64,000 bases of DNA from Bacilli bacterium (GTDB taxonomy: Bacteria > Bacillota_I > Bacilli_A > RFN20 > CAG-826): contig JAKVOO010000001.1 of NCBI GenBank assembly GCA_022482735.1, positions 305,699 through 369,698 on the forward strand, written 5' to 3'. Position 1 is the stretch's first letter. The number at the start of each line of letters is the position of its first letter. A program made the translations under genes and the position numbers. Positions 1 to 8,460 of this stretch are shown one piece after another. Under the pieces are notes generated by a model. That model ran no database searches and had not been told where the DNA came from. It saw nothing but the letters and a program-made list of their open reading frames with translations.

Positions 1-1445
1 AATTCTTCATTTTTTAACATTTTATCCATCGTGTTTGTATCAGTATTCAAAGGTTTTCCACGAAGAGGTAAAATCGCTTGATGAATGCGATCGCGTCCCG
101 TTCTAGCGGTTCCTCCTGCCGATTCACCTTCGACGATAAAAAGCTCGTTGCTTTTATAATCTTTGCTCTGCGCCGGAGTTAATTTACCGGAGAGAATTAT
201 GTCATTGCGGGGCTTTTTGCTCTTGCGTGCCTCATCTTTAGCCTTGCGCGCCGCTAATCTAGCATTTTGAGCATCGATGCATTTTTTAATTAAACTAACG
301 GCAAATTCATGGTGCTCCTTTAGATAATAAGTCAAATTAGTGTAGACAAAGTTATTAACCGCTGTCATCGCATCAGGCGTTCCTAATTTCCCTTTGGTCT
401 GTCCTTCAAATTCAAGTATCTCCTCAGGTATTCTTAACGAAATAATCGCAGTTAATCCTTCGCGAATATCTCCGCCTTCCAATTTCATTTTCCCTCGCAA
501 AAGACTATTATCAACTGCAAAATCATTAACCGCCCTGGTAAGCCCCATCCGCAGTCCAGTTTCATGAGTTCCACCATCATGGGTACGAACATTGTTGACG
601 TAACTTAAAACTGTTTCTCCGTAATCGCCATTGCAATACTGCATTGCCAATTCCATTTGAATCGGCTCTAAATTATTGTTGCGATCGGATGAATTATAGA
701 CATCATCAAAAGAAATAATGTCGCTCATCGGCTCTTTATTTTGATTAATTACGCCTATATACTGACTGAGCCCATCTTCGTAAAAGAAATCTTCGCTTAA
801 TCCGTTGCGCTCGTCAACGACGTAAAAGTGGACTTTCTTTAACAAAAATGCACTTTCTTGCAAATGGTTGCAAATTGTATCCCATTTAAAATCGATGGTC
901 GAAAAAATCTTGGCATCCGGCTTAAAAGTTACAAGTGTGCCATGACGGTTGGTATTGCCGACGATTTCTAGGGGCACTACTAATCTGCCACCATTTTCAA
1001 AACGCAAATGATGAATTTTACCGTCGCGATAAACTGTCACATCGCAGTATTCACTTAAAGCATTGGTTACTGAAGCCCCAACCCCGTGTAAACCTGCGCT
1101 AGTTTTATATGCCGACTCCGTAAATTTTCCTCCAGAATGAAGCGTGGAAAAAATAAGTTGCACCGCAGGAATTTTTGTTTTCTTATGGATACCAACCGGA
1201 ATTCCCCGACCTTCATCTTGAACACTGATTGATCCATCTTTATGAATCGTAACCGTAATTTTGTCGCCAAAACCCGACATAGCCTCATCAACCGAGTTAT
1301 CGACAACTTCCCAAACAAGGTGATGAAGACCTGTGGCATTCGTCGAGCCAATGTACATCGCTGGCCGTTTACGAACCCCCTCTAGTCCTTCAAGAACCTC
1401 AATGCTGTCTTCGTTATAGTTGTTATAATTAATTTTATCTGCCAC
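1..1445 (-). CDS. parE: DNA topoisomerase IV subunit B (ParE), 3' end outside window
   Basis: ATPase subunit of topoisomerase IV, which decatenates daughter chromosomes with ParC. I translated the first 481 codons: an N-terminal GHKL ATPase with the DNSVDEA and GRGIPV motifs, a transducer domain, and the start of the TOPRIM domain with VEGESAGG. The usual motif reads EGDSAGG, so Asp is Glu here. The sequence following the TOPRIM motif, ending in KMLKNEE, reads like ParE rather than GyrB, and the divergent plsY neighbour matches the Bacillus parE context as I remember it. The start is a GTG at 1443-1445, seven bases after a GGAGG ribosome binding site; an ATG overlapping that site runs straight into a stop. 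GyrB is the only serious alternative. Confidence 0.9.
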   Translation of the reverse strand, partial: MADKINYNNYNEDSIEVLEGLEGVRKRPAMYIGSTNATGLHHLVWEVVDNSVDEAMSGFGDKITVTIHKDGSISVQDEGRGIPVGIHKKTKIPAVQLIFSTLHSGGKFTESAYKTSAGLHGVGASVTNALSEYCDVTVYRDGKIHHLRFENGGRLVVPLEIVGNTNRHGTLVTFKPDAKIFSTIDFKWDTICNHLQESAFLLKKVHFYVVDERNGLSEDFFYEDGLSQYIGVINQNKEPMSDIISFDDVYNSSDRNNNLEPIQMELAMQYCNGDYGETVLSYVNNVRTHDGGTHETGLRMGLTRAVNDFAVDNSLLRGKMKLEGGDIREGLTAIISLRIPEEILEFEGQTKGKLGTPDAMTAVNNFVYTNLTYYLKEHHEFAVSLIKKCIDAQNARLAARKAKDEARKSKKPRNDIILSGKLTPAQSKDYKSNELFIVEGESAGGTARTGRDRIHQAILPLRGKPLNTDTNTMDKMLKNEE

Positions 1446-1503
1446 AGAACATCCTCCAAAAATCCAAAACAGCCCTTAAAATCTAGTATAATTATATCAA
1501 AGT

Positions 1504-1532
1504 TTGCAATTTGCTACTAGGGTAAATATAAT
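1504..1532 (+). promoter_or_regulatory. Promoter of plsY
   Basis: TTGCAA at 1504-1509, a 17-base spacer and TATAAT at 1527-1532, followed by GGAGG about ten bases before the plsY ATG. The TTGCAA box is palindromic and could also serve as the -35 of the divergent parE promoter, with TATACT on the minus strand 15 bases away. Confidence 0.7.
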
Positions 1533-1559
1533 GGTAAAGTTAACTGGAGGGCAAATAAA

Positions 1560-2240
1560 ATGCCAACTTTACTTTTGACTATTATCGTTTATTTACTTGC
1601 TATCGTTTTGAGTTATTTGTTGGGATCTATTTCCACTTCAATTATTGTCAGTAAACATTTTTATCATAAAGATATCCGAGAATTTGGCTCTAAAAATGCC
1701 GGTGGAACAAATGTTGGCCGCGTATTGGGAAAAAAAGCTGGAATCGTGGTGATTCTTATCGATATGGCAAAGGCTGCTTTTGTCTATTGGGGTGTATATT
1801 TGTTAGTGAAAATACCCGCCCTAAATGATGTTTTTGCCCCTGATTTATTGATATCATTAGCAATTACAGCGTTACTAATCGGCCATTGTTATCCGCTATT
1901 CTTTAATTTTCGGGGCGGAAAAGCCGTAAGCACTCTCGCCGGATTTACCATAGCAAGCAATTGGATATTTACAATAACCGGTCTACTAATTTTTCTTGGT
2001 GTTTTAAAATGGAAAAAATACGTCTCTTTATCTTCGATTGTAACTGGACTATTTCTTATGATTGCTAGCTGGATTTTGTTTTTTATTAAAAGTCCATTTG
2101 GCTTCTATCTTTCAAGCACAAATTTGCTCTTCTACGCCTTATCGATGACGGCCTACGCCTTAATCTTGATTTATCGCCATCGCGAAAACATAAAGCGATT
2201 ATTTAAAAAAGGGGAGAGAAAAATTACTTGGATGAAATAA
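1560..2240 (+). CDS. plsY: Glycerol-3-phosphate acyltransferase PlsY
   Basis: Integral membrane acyltransferase that moves an acyl group from acyl-phosphate to glycerol-3-phosphate, the first step of phospholipid synthesis. The 226-residue product has about five hydrophobic segments and the family motifs: SxGAGGTN-like residues in GSKNAGGTNVGRVLG, GHCYPLFFNFRGGKAVST in the middle, and a C-terminal YRHRENIKRL. A few basic residues extend it slightly past the usual length of around 200. A GGAGG lies upstream of the ATG. It is divergent from parE and convergent with the gene ending at 2261. The later acylation enzyme PlsC is encoded at 57 kb. Confidence 0.95.
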   Translation: MPTLLLTIIVYLLAIVLSYLLGSISTSIIVSKHFYHKDIREFGSKNAGGTNVGRVLGKKAGIVVILIDMAKAAFVYWGVYLLVKIPALNDVFAPDLLISLAITALLIGHCYPLFFNFRGGKAVSTLAGFTIASNWIFTITGLLIFLGVLKWKKYVSLSSIVTGLFLMIASWILFFIKSPFGFYLSSTNLLFYALSMTAYALILIYRHRENIKRLFKKGERKITWMK

Positions 2241-2260
2241 AGTTGCTTTTTAGTATATTA

Positions 2261-3298
2261 TTAGTAGTTATTAAGTAAATATTTAAAGCAAGGTCCATCG
2301 GGAGTTTCCGGAGGCATATTATCATCCCCATGTCCGTTTCCCGGATGGTCTATTTCAAAATTCCCGCTTTTGCCATTCGATTCATGAAAAACGTTAAAGC
2401 AGTCATCATTATCTTCAACAATAAATTCAATTTCATTTTCACCCGGTGCGACAAATGAGATTTTGTAAGCGAAACCCTCCTGGCCACTCTCGTTATAGCC
2501 AATTGAAAAGCTGAGGGCAAAATCTTGATTTTGACCATTAAAACACTGATAATCAATTTTTTGAATTCCATTATTAATGCCAAATTTAGTACTTAAATGC
2601 CGAGTTTCTGCGGTTGAGGAATTAACTGGTAAAATTTCGATTTCGCCTATCCCATTTTTATCCGCCGAAGCCGCTATAGAAAAGGTACCATTTTCGCCGA
2701 CAAAATAACCATTGATCTGCGTTTCTTTCTTACCGATTTCTTCTCCAGAATAATAGAAATAATAATCATTAGCAATCGAAATTCGATAGTCAAAAATCTT
2801 CCCTTCAAAAAGAAAGAATCCACTGTCGCTTTCGACATTAAAATCGTTTTTAAAAGAATAAAATTGATCAATTAATTTACTGAATTTGTTGTAGGCGGCC
2901 GAGGCTTTATCTTTTTCACTTTGATTGTTGCCATTTTCTTTCTTTCCTAGCGTTTCATCTTCAGGATAAAATAGTTGCTCGCCAGTAATAAGCTGTAGCG
3001 ATACCGCTTTTAAAGGATCGTCCGTAAATGGACGTGCGACGAAGTTTATATTCGATTTTGTTATGAACAAATTATAACCGCCAAAAGCAAAGAATGACCC
3101 AATAACTAAGCCTAAAGCGCCAAAGCTAAGGGAAAACGAGCGAACTAGTCGATTGGCAAATAAGCGTTCAAAAAACGGCTTTTTTTCCGGCAAAATAGGT
3201 TGGCGATGATAAACCGACATAATATCCGTTGGTTCGGTTTTTACATCATGATTGCTATGACTGACTATGATATTTTCTAACTCATCATACTTTTTCAT
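2261..3298 (-). CDS. Single-pass membrane protein, probable anti-sigma factor
   Basis: I do not recognise the family. The 345-residue product has about 50 cytoplasmic residues, one transmembrane segment near residues 53-75, and roughly 270 outside residues rich in Asp, Glu, Asn and aromatics, ending in a Gly/Pro/Asp-rich tail. Its start codon lies inside the end of the ECF sigma gene, with a 14-base overlap, so translation is probably coupled. That arrangement and topology are typical of anti-sigma factors, but no ZAS-type HxxxCxxC zinc motif is visible in the cytoplasmic part. Function is inferred from context only. Confidence 0.6.
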   Translation of the reverse strand: MKKYDELENIIVSHSNHDVKTEPTDIMSVYHRQPILPEKKPFFERLFANRLVRSFSLSFGALGLVIGSFFAFGGYNLFITKSNINFVARPFTDDPLKAVSLQLITGEQLFYPEDETLGKKENGNNQSEKDKASAAYNKFSKLIDQFYSFKNDFNVESDSGFFLFEGKIFDYRISIANDYYFYYSGEEIGKKETQINGYFVGENGTFSIAASADKNGIGEIEILPVNSSTAETRHLSTKFGINNGIQKIDYQCFNGQNQDFALSFSIGYNESGQEGFAYKISFVAPGENEIEFIVEDNDDCFNVFHESNGKSGNFEIDHPGNGHGDDNMPPETPDGPCFKYLLNNY

Positions 3299-3833
3299 AC
3301 TTCTTTCGCTCCTTATCTAGTTTCTTAATTGCTTGTTGATAGATCCATGTGACACTTCCCAGTGGTCGCTTGACAATTTTTGCTATCTCACGATGAGGAA
3401 GATCATTGATGACATGCAGAATAACGATTTGGTATTCAATTGGTTTGAGACAACTACGCATCCAATTGAAGAAGGTCTCATCGCCTGCTTTTGTATAATC
3501 GTTAAAATCAGGGACACTGCTTTCATCAAAGTTTTCTGGAAAAGAAATTTCCCGTTTACGTTTTTTGAGTAGACTCAAAGCCGAGTTTCGAGCAATAACC
3601 AATAAAAAACCAAATGGGCTTTGCTCTTTTTTTATCCGCGAATGGCTATCGATAAACTTTATGAATGTCTCTTGAACGATATCCTCACTATCGCTTTCAT
3701 TTCCTAAAATCGAAAATGCGGTGTAAAAAACTGCCTTTTTGGTTAAATTAAAAAATTCAGTGAAATTAACAAGATTTCCTTGACTAATCTCATCCGCCAA
3801 GCTCGCAATCCGGCTCTCGTCATTCGAATTCAT
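3285..3833 (-). CDS. ECF-type RNA polymerase sigma factor
   Basis: Extracytoplasmic-function sigma-70 family factor of 182 residues. Region 2 is visible as DSEDIVQETFIKFI with the following FLLVIARNSALSLLKKRKRE, and region 4 as a C-terminal helix-turn-helix (LPHREIAKIVKRPLGSVTW). The start at 3833 is chosen because GGGAG lies just upstream; the frame remains open 12 codons further but without a ribosome binding site. The gene overlaps the membrane protein gene 2261-3298, so the two probably form a sigma/anti-sigma pair responding to an envelope signal. The target genes cannot be told from this window. Confidence 0.88.
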   Translation of the reverse strand: MNSNDESRIASLADEISQGNLVNFTEFFNLTKKAVFYTAFSILGNESDSEDIVQETFIKFIDSHSRIKKEQSPFGFLLVIARNSALSLLKKRKREISFPENFDESSVPDFNDYTKAGDETFFNWMRSCLKPIEYQIVILHVINDLPHREIAKIVKRPLGSVTWIYQQAIKKLDKERKKYEKV

Positions 3834-4041
3834 AACTAACTCCCATCCGTAGCGAATAAAGATTATCAAATATTTATTTTGAAATCATCCTTAAGGCCAT
3901 TGTATCACGACTATTCATTCACCGAAAATAAACAATCCCCCCATTTTTTCAAAGTCATCCGTCATCTACTCATAGCTTTCATAAAGTATATGCCAACAAA
4001 ATAACCCATTATAAATACTAGTTTATTGATGTTTTTATTGG
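3834..4041. other. Intergenic region upstream of the ECF sigma gene
   Basis: About 210 bases without a gene. It must carry the promoter of the sigma operon on the minus strand, but I see no convincing sigma-A or ECF-type -35/-10 pair. Confidence 0.4.
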
Positions 4042-4070
4042 AAAAAAAAGCACCCATTCAATGGATGCTC
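4042..4070 (-). terminator. Rho-independent terminator after yneF
   Basis: On the minus strand GCATCCATT, a short loop and AATGGGTGC form a stem with one G-T pair, followed by eight T. It closes the efp-yneF unit. Confidence 0.85.
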
Positions 4071-4085
4071 TTATCTTTTACTTAG

Positions 4086-4319
4086 TTAGCGACTTTTATT
4101 GACGCTATTCATGATTTGCCGAATTTGTGCTTCCGATGGTTTACGTCCCATCTGTGCATACATCACGCGAATCATCTGTTCATTAATTGGGGGATTCTTG
4201 TCCAATTCTTTCTTAAAATACCAACGGGAAATGAAGAAGCCACCCACGGCTCCCAAAACCACTCCTAAAAGAATCCAGCCAAGACTAACCAACCAACCGG
4301 TGGTTGCTAAAATAATCAT
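4086..4319 (-). CDS. yneF: UPF0154 family (YneF-like) small membrane protein
   Basis: 77-residue protein with one N-terminal membrane helix (about residues 8-30), then the family signature KNPPINEQMIRVMYAQMGRKPSEAQIRQIM. UPF0154 proteins are widespread in Firmicutes and have no firmly assigned role. It starts 20 bases after the efp stop codon with no strong ribosome binding site of its own, so it is probably translationally coupled to efp. The terminator at 4042-4070 follows. Confidence 0.85.
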   Translation of the reverse strand: MIILATTGWLVSLGWILLGVVLGAVGGFFISRWYFKKELDKNPPINEQMIRVMYAQMGRKPSEAQIRQIMNSVNKSR

Positions 4320-4340
4320 TGCAATTAAATTAATGATGGC

Positions 4341-4898
4341 TTAAGCCCGGCCATCATATTCACCCGTATCAGTTCGAACCGAAACGGTCTCTCCTTCCTC
4401 AATAAATAAGGGAACACGAATCGTAATTCCCGTTTCTAAAACGGCATCTTTAGTCGCACTCGTGACTGTGTTTCCCCGAACGCCAGGAGCACACTCAGTA
4501 ATTTTTAGTGCCACTTTTGCCGGTAGAGTAATCCCCATAATCTCGCCATCATAAGAGGCGATGTCTACTTCTGAATTAGCTACTAAAAAACGCATTTCCC
4601 ATTCAAGCCGATCTTTTGAAACTTCGACTTGCTCATAGGTATCTTGATCCATAAAGACAAGGAAATTTCCCGAATCATACAAGTAAGTCATCTTACGCTT
4701 GTCGATGGTAATTCTCTCAATTGCATAGCCTGAATTGAAACTCATTTCCGTTGTTGAACCGGTACGAACATTTTTGACTTTTAATTTTGCCACCATTTTC
4801 CGCATCGCTGTCTTATTAAGTAAGATATCTAAAACATTATAAATTTGGCCATCTTCAATAAAATAATTTCCTGGCCGCAACTCGGTAACATTAATCAT
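4341..4898 (-). CDS. efp: Translation elongation factor P
   Basis: EF-P relieves ribosome stalling at polyproline stretches. The 185-residue length and three-domain pattern are normal, from the N-terminal ELRPGNYFIEDG to the C-terminal GITIRVPLFIEEGETVSVRTDTGEYDGRA. The domain I tip is not normal. A gap-free comparison with B. subtilis EF-P (from memory) puts Met32 where the modified Lys32 of KPGKG sits; the loop reads KTAMRK. Its own promoter lies at 4924-4951 at the end of mntR, and it has AGGAGG as ribosome binding site. Co-transcribed with yneF. Confidence 0.95.
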   Translation of the reverse strand: MINVTELRPGNYFIEDGQIYNVLDILLNKTAMRKMVAKLKVKNVRTGSTTEMSFNSGYAIERITIDKRKMTYLYDSGNFLVFMDQDTYEQVEVSKDRLEWEMRFLVANSEVDIASYDGEIMGITLPAKVALKITECAPGVRGNTVTSATKDAVLETGITIRVPLFIEEGETVSVRTDTGEYDGRA

Positions 4899-4923
4899 AA
4901 TAATCCTCCTGTTAGCCTTTGAT

Positions 4924-4951
4924 ATTATACCAAAACTATTAATTAAATCAA
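4924..4951 (-). promoter_or_regulatory. Promoter of efp
   Basis: On the minus strand TTGATT, a 16-base spacer and TATAAT, ending about 25 bases before the efp start. It abuts the mntR stop codon, so efp-yneF can be expressed independently of the metal transport operon. Confidence 0.7.
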
Positions 4952-4952
4952 T

Positions 4953-5603
4953 TTAGGAATGCATATTAGAAGATAATACGAAGATTTTTTTTGCTTCCGC
5001 TTGCGTTAGATTAATAATTGCACCATCCGCCAATTGAATTTTAACTCCGTCATGATTATGGGCGACGATTGTAACTTTGCTCAACTCAGGCAAAAGTTTG
5101 CGTTTGGCATTTTCAATATCGGGATTTTTAGCAATTATTTGCCGGCTTCCAACTTCTTCTTCCCATAGCGAATAATGGGTGATAGGAGGGATAGTTCCAT
5201 CTGGGCGGGGTATCGGGTGACCATGGTGACAATACTTGGGCTGGCCAAGATAAAAATATAATTTATCAAGCATGCTTTTGCTAGATGCATGCTCTAAAGC
5301 ATCAGCTTGTTCTATTAACTCTTCATCAGAAAAATTGAGTTCTTTTAAAAGAAATGCTTCCCAAATTCGATGACTCCTGATTAGTTCGATAGCAATTTTT
5401 TTACCATCATCCGATAGTTTGACCCCTTGATAAGGAATAAAAACGACTAAATTCTGTTCGACCAAGCGCTTGATCATTTCGTTTACACTTTGCGAAGTAA
5501 AACCAAGACTTTTTGCAAGTGATGATAATTTTACAAATTCATTATCATGATGAAGAGATAATTCATAAATGCTCTTAAGATAGTTTTCTGTCGCGCGATT
5601 CAT
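4953..5603 (-). CDS. mntR: DtxR/MntR-family metal-dependent repressor
   Basis: 216-residue repressor. An N-terminal winged helix (residues 1-65, with TSQSVNEMIKRL as recognition helix) precedes the metal-binding dimerisation domain, with LEHASSKSMLDKL and CHHGHPIPRPDG (usual form CPHGNPIP), and a C-terminal FeoA/SH3-like domain. It is the last gene of the importer operon and overlaps the permease gene before it by 29 bases, the same A-B-C-D-R order as the troABCDR operon of Treponema. It probably represses the operon promoter at 9470-9498 through the two inverted repeats there when Mn or a related metal is replete. Confidence 0.9.
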   Translation of the reverse strand: MNRATENYLKSIYELSLHHDNEFVKLSSLAKSLGFTSQSVNEMIKRLVEQNLVVFIPYQGVKLSDDGKKIAIELIRSHRIWEAFLLKELNFSDEELIEQADALEHASSKSMLDKLYFYLGQPKYCHHGHPIPRPDGTIPPITHYSLWEEEVGSRQIIAKNPDIENAKRKLLPELSKVTIVAHNHDGVKIQLADGAIINLTQAEAKKIFVLSSNMHS

Positions 5604-6720
5604 ATACTTCCTCCTCGTTGTTTCGTAATAGGTAATTCTTAATATAATTATGTCCCTGAATACTCAGACAATAATTTGAGTTAATTTCCACAATGTAATG
5701 CTTATTTTTTGCTTTTCGCAAATAATATTTGATTTTCTTTTTTGACCAATGCAAGTGATTGATAATCATATTATTTTCGTTAGCACAGATTTTAATCCCT
5801 TCAAGTTCATGATGATGAAAATGTATCAAGAGACTTATTAAATCATAATTGCTCTTTTTCCTACTGCGGATAACACTAGCGCCAATCACTCCTCGTGTCG
5901 GGTGGAAAATTACAACCACTAAATAGACCAGAAAAATTAATGTGCTCAATGAAGGTGCTAAAGGTAAGTTTAATCCATTAGCGATGATAAAAGCAAGTGT
6001 TGTCTCAATAGCAGTCAATAGTATAGTTAAAATTATCATCTGTTCCTGTGATTTAGCAAAAAACTTAACGCTCAAACTTGGCCCAATCATAACGGCAATA
6101 ATCGCAATCGAGCCCAAAACATTAAAATTCATCACTGTTGTAAATGAAGTCAAGGCCATAAGTACATTTATGATAATCGTCGGTAATAGTCCACCTAAAA
6201 GGGCCAAAGATTGATCAAATATAGCAATTTTTAGTTCCTTATTAAAAACAACGGCAAAGACAACATTCAATGCGAGCATCAATCCAGCGATATAAAGCGC
6301 AACCGGGCCGATATTTATATCAAATATCACTAGAGATTTGAGTTCAGCAAATTCTGCTCGGCCAAAAAGAACTGCTTCAAGATCAATTGGCGTGTTTCGA
6401 AAATAAAGCGATATAATGATTATCGCAATGGCAAAGAATAACGAGTAAATTAAGGCTATCGAGTCGTGATGACTAGCCATCTTTTTTTGTACTAGCCATT
6501 CAATCATCGCCAAGGAAAGATAGCCGATTAATCCGGCGATGAAAAGGAGAAGGGGGCTATTTATATCCCTTGTTAGTGCAAAGCCAATGACAATTCCCAG
6601 TAACGTAGTATGAGCCAAGGCGTCACTGAGCATCGACTTATGACTTAAAACGATAAAACATCCGATAATTGACACACTTAATGCCGATATCAGAAGAATT
6701 AACCATGTCATAAAACCCAT
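5575..6720 (-). CDS. mntD: Metal ABC transporter permease with C-terminal extension (TroD/MntD-type)
   Basis: Membrane subunit of the ABC-3 family for Mn/Zn/Fe import, 381 residues with about eight hydrophobic segments. Family signatures include LSVSIIGCFIVLSHKSMLSDALAHTTLLG at the start (seen in shorter stretches) and MNFNVLGSIAIIAVMIGPSLSVKFF late in the domain. Members are usually about 280 residues; here about 90 extra hydrophilic residues follow the last membrane segment, with a basic, helical, winged-helix-like look. B. subtilis MntC also has a soluble C-terminal extension, so this is a known variation. It overlaps the other permease gene by 13 bases. Confidence 0.9.
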   Translation of the reverse strand: MGFMTWLILLISALSVSIIGCFIVLSHKSMLSDALAHTTLLGIVIGFALTRDINSPLLLFIAGLIGYLSLAMIEWLVQKKMASHHDSIALIYSLFFAIAIIIISLYFRNTPIDLEAVLFGRAEFAELKSLVIFDINIGPVALYIAGLMLALNVVFAVVFNKELKIAIFDQSLALLGGLLPTIIINVLMALTSFTTVMNFNVLGSIAIIAVMIGPSLSVKFFAKSQEQMIILTILLTAIETTLAFIIANGLNLPLAPSLSTLIFLVYLVVVIFHPTRGVIGASVIRSRKKSNYDLISLLIHFHHHELEGIKICANENNMIINHLHWSKKKIKYYLRKAKNKHYIVEINSNYCLSIQGHNYIKNYLLRNNEEEVYESRDRKLS

Positions 6721-7745
6721 AATTTATCCTCAACAATCATTTTTTCAATTGCTTTTTTGCTTGTTGAATCTAAAACTTTAAATTCTTTTCTTAACTCTTC
6801 TAAATCTTCGTCTTTAATCGAAATCGGGTATAAAAGGTGATACTGAAAACGTAGAGGATACATTTTTATTTTCTTATTGAGAAGTTTTTTCTTTATTAAG
6901 CGACTTAAAAGGCTTTCATACCTACCAAAGATAAAACTTAAAAAAGTAATAATTGCTAAGACTAGAACAATTGTCGGACCCGGAGAAAGTAAGGGATTAA
7001 TCGTCGCTAATCCAGGGCCAATCAGGCCAGAGAAAGCACCTAATATAGAGGCAACTAGCAATTGGTTATTGAACTTTTTTACCCAATGTTTAGCGGCAAT
7101 ATAAGGTATCGCAATTAGCGATGAAATTAGAATAACTCCTACTGTCGAAAGCCCAATTACAATTACAGCGATAGTTAAAAAAGAAAAAATAAATTCGATT
7201 AGGTAACTATTAAAACCACTGATGCGCATAAATTGCTTATCAAAGGAATAACCACTTAGTTCCTTTTTAAAAAATACAATTATGATTATTGTAATCAGGG
7301 CCATTATCCATAGAAGAAGCGCATCACTTTTTAGCATTGTCGCCGCTTCACCAAAAATAAAACCATCAAGCGATGATTGGTTGCTTCCAGGTCTTAAATA
7401 GGATAATGAGCGAAGAACAAGTTGCCCTAAGCCAAACATTCCCGCCATTGTGAGTGCCATTGTTCCGTCAATATTATGCTTAAATAACCGCCCGATAACA
7501 TTGATTAAAATCATACTGATAATAGCGGCGATTAAAGCTCCAATTAATAACGTGGGAATATCGGTCTTTCCACTCAAAAGAAAAGCCAAGACCACGCCCG
7601 GAAATGAGGAGTGGGCAATCGCATCGCCGATCATTGATTGCTGGCGATTGGACAAAAAGCCACCGAAAAGTCCCCCCATTACTCCTAAAGCAACTGTGCC
7701 AAGGGTAACAATCAATAGAGTATAAGAAAAAAAATTGCTTCCCAT
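6708..7745 (-). CDS. mntC: Metal ABC transporter permease (TroC/MntC-type)
   Basis: Second ABC-3 family permease of the operon, 345 residues. The N-terminal GVMGGLFGGFLSNRQQSMIGDAIAHSSFPG region and VIVIGLSTVGVILISSLIAIPYIAA are family-typical. It probably pairs with the 5575-6720 permease as a heterodimer around one ATPase. About 60 extra soluble residues follow the membrane domain (RRL.. to the end DSTSKKAIEKMIVEDKLWVL), shorter than in its partner. It begins three bases after the ATPase gene ends. Confidence 0.9.
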   Translation of the reverse strand: MGSNFFSYTLLIVTLGTVALGVMGGLFGGFLSNRQQSMIGDAIAHSSFPGVVLAFLLSGKTDIPTLLIGALIAAIISMILINVIGRLFKHNIDGTMALTMAGMFGLGQLVLRSLSYLRPGSNQSSLDGFIFGEAATMLKSDALLLWIMALITIIIIVFFKKELSGYSFDKQFMRISGFNSYLIEFIFSFLTIAVIVIGLSTVGVILISSLIAIPYIAAKHWVKKFNNQLLVASILGAFSGLIGPGLATINPLLSPGPTIVLVLAIITFLSFIFGRYESLLSRLIKKKLLNKKIKMYPLRFQYHLLYPISIKDEDLEELRKEFKVLDSTSKKAIEKMIVEDKLWVL

Positions 7746-7747
7746 AT

Positions 7748-8458
7748 TTATTTCCTATAGGTCCGATTGATGTTTTCTTGTGTTAAAACATCCTTGGCTT
7801 TACCAAACGCTATTAGACCCACATTTAAAAGCAAAATATCCGAAAAATAATCCTGAGCCGTCTGTAAATTGTGATGGACAGCAATTATTGTCTTGCCCTG
7901 AGAATGGAGATTCTTGAGAACTTGAACAATTGTTTTCTCCGAATAGATATCAACTCCTTGAAATGGTTCATCTAAAAACAGCACTTCCGCTTCACTCGCC
8001 AACGCTCGCGCCAGAAAAACTCTTTGCTGTTGACCTCCGCTAAGTTCAGCTATTTGCTGATTCTTCAGTTCCAATAATCCCACTTGCTCTAGGGCGGAAT
8101 TCACAATTTTTCGATCATAACTTTTAGGAGTTTTAAACCATCCCAACTTTCCATAACGTCCCATCATTACCGCTTGAAAAACGGTCATTGGAAATGACCA
8201 GTCAACCGTTTCCTTTTGCGGGACATAAGTAATGTTCTTTTTATATGTGGAAAAAGGGTTATTGAAATACTCAATTACGCCCGATATGGGTTTTACTAAG
8301 CCCAACATTCCTTTTAATACGGTTGATTTACCGGCTCCATTAGGGCCAATAATTGCCACCATCATTCCTTTTTTGATGTTAAAGGACAAATCAAAAACAA
8401 CTGGTTTTAAATCATAAGCAAGAGTTAAATTTTTTACTGTTATATATTCATTTTCCAT
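7748..8458 (-). CDS. mntB: Metal ABC transporter ATP-binding protein
   Basis: 236-residue ABC ATPase. Walker A is GPNGAGKST, the Q-loop lies in VPQKETVDW, the signature is LSGGQQQR, Walker B is EVLFLDEPF, and the switch His is in AVHHNLQ. The short form and the YVPQ..VDWSFP segment fit the Mn/Zn (MntB/TroB) branch. It sits between the binding protein and the permeases with only two or three bases between genes, consistent with one transcript from the operator-controlled promoter at 9470-9498. Confidence 0.93.
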   Translation of the reverse strand: MENEYITVKNLTLAYDLKPVVFDLSFNIKKGMMVAIIGPNGAGKSTVLKGMLGLVKPISGVIEYFNNPFSTYKKNITYVPQKETVDWSFPMTVFQAVMMGRYGKLGWFKTPKSYDRKIVNSALEQVGLLELKNQQIAELSGGQQQRVFLARALASEAEVLFLDEPFQGVDIYSEKTIVQVLKNLHSQGKTIIAVHHNLQTAQDYFSDILLLNVGLIAFGKAKDVLTQENINRTYRK

Positions 8459-8460
8459 TG

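Noticed and set aside
1067-1351. 94-residue minus-strand open frame
   Set aside because: Overlaps parE out of frame; the parE frame has clear family motifs.
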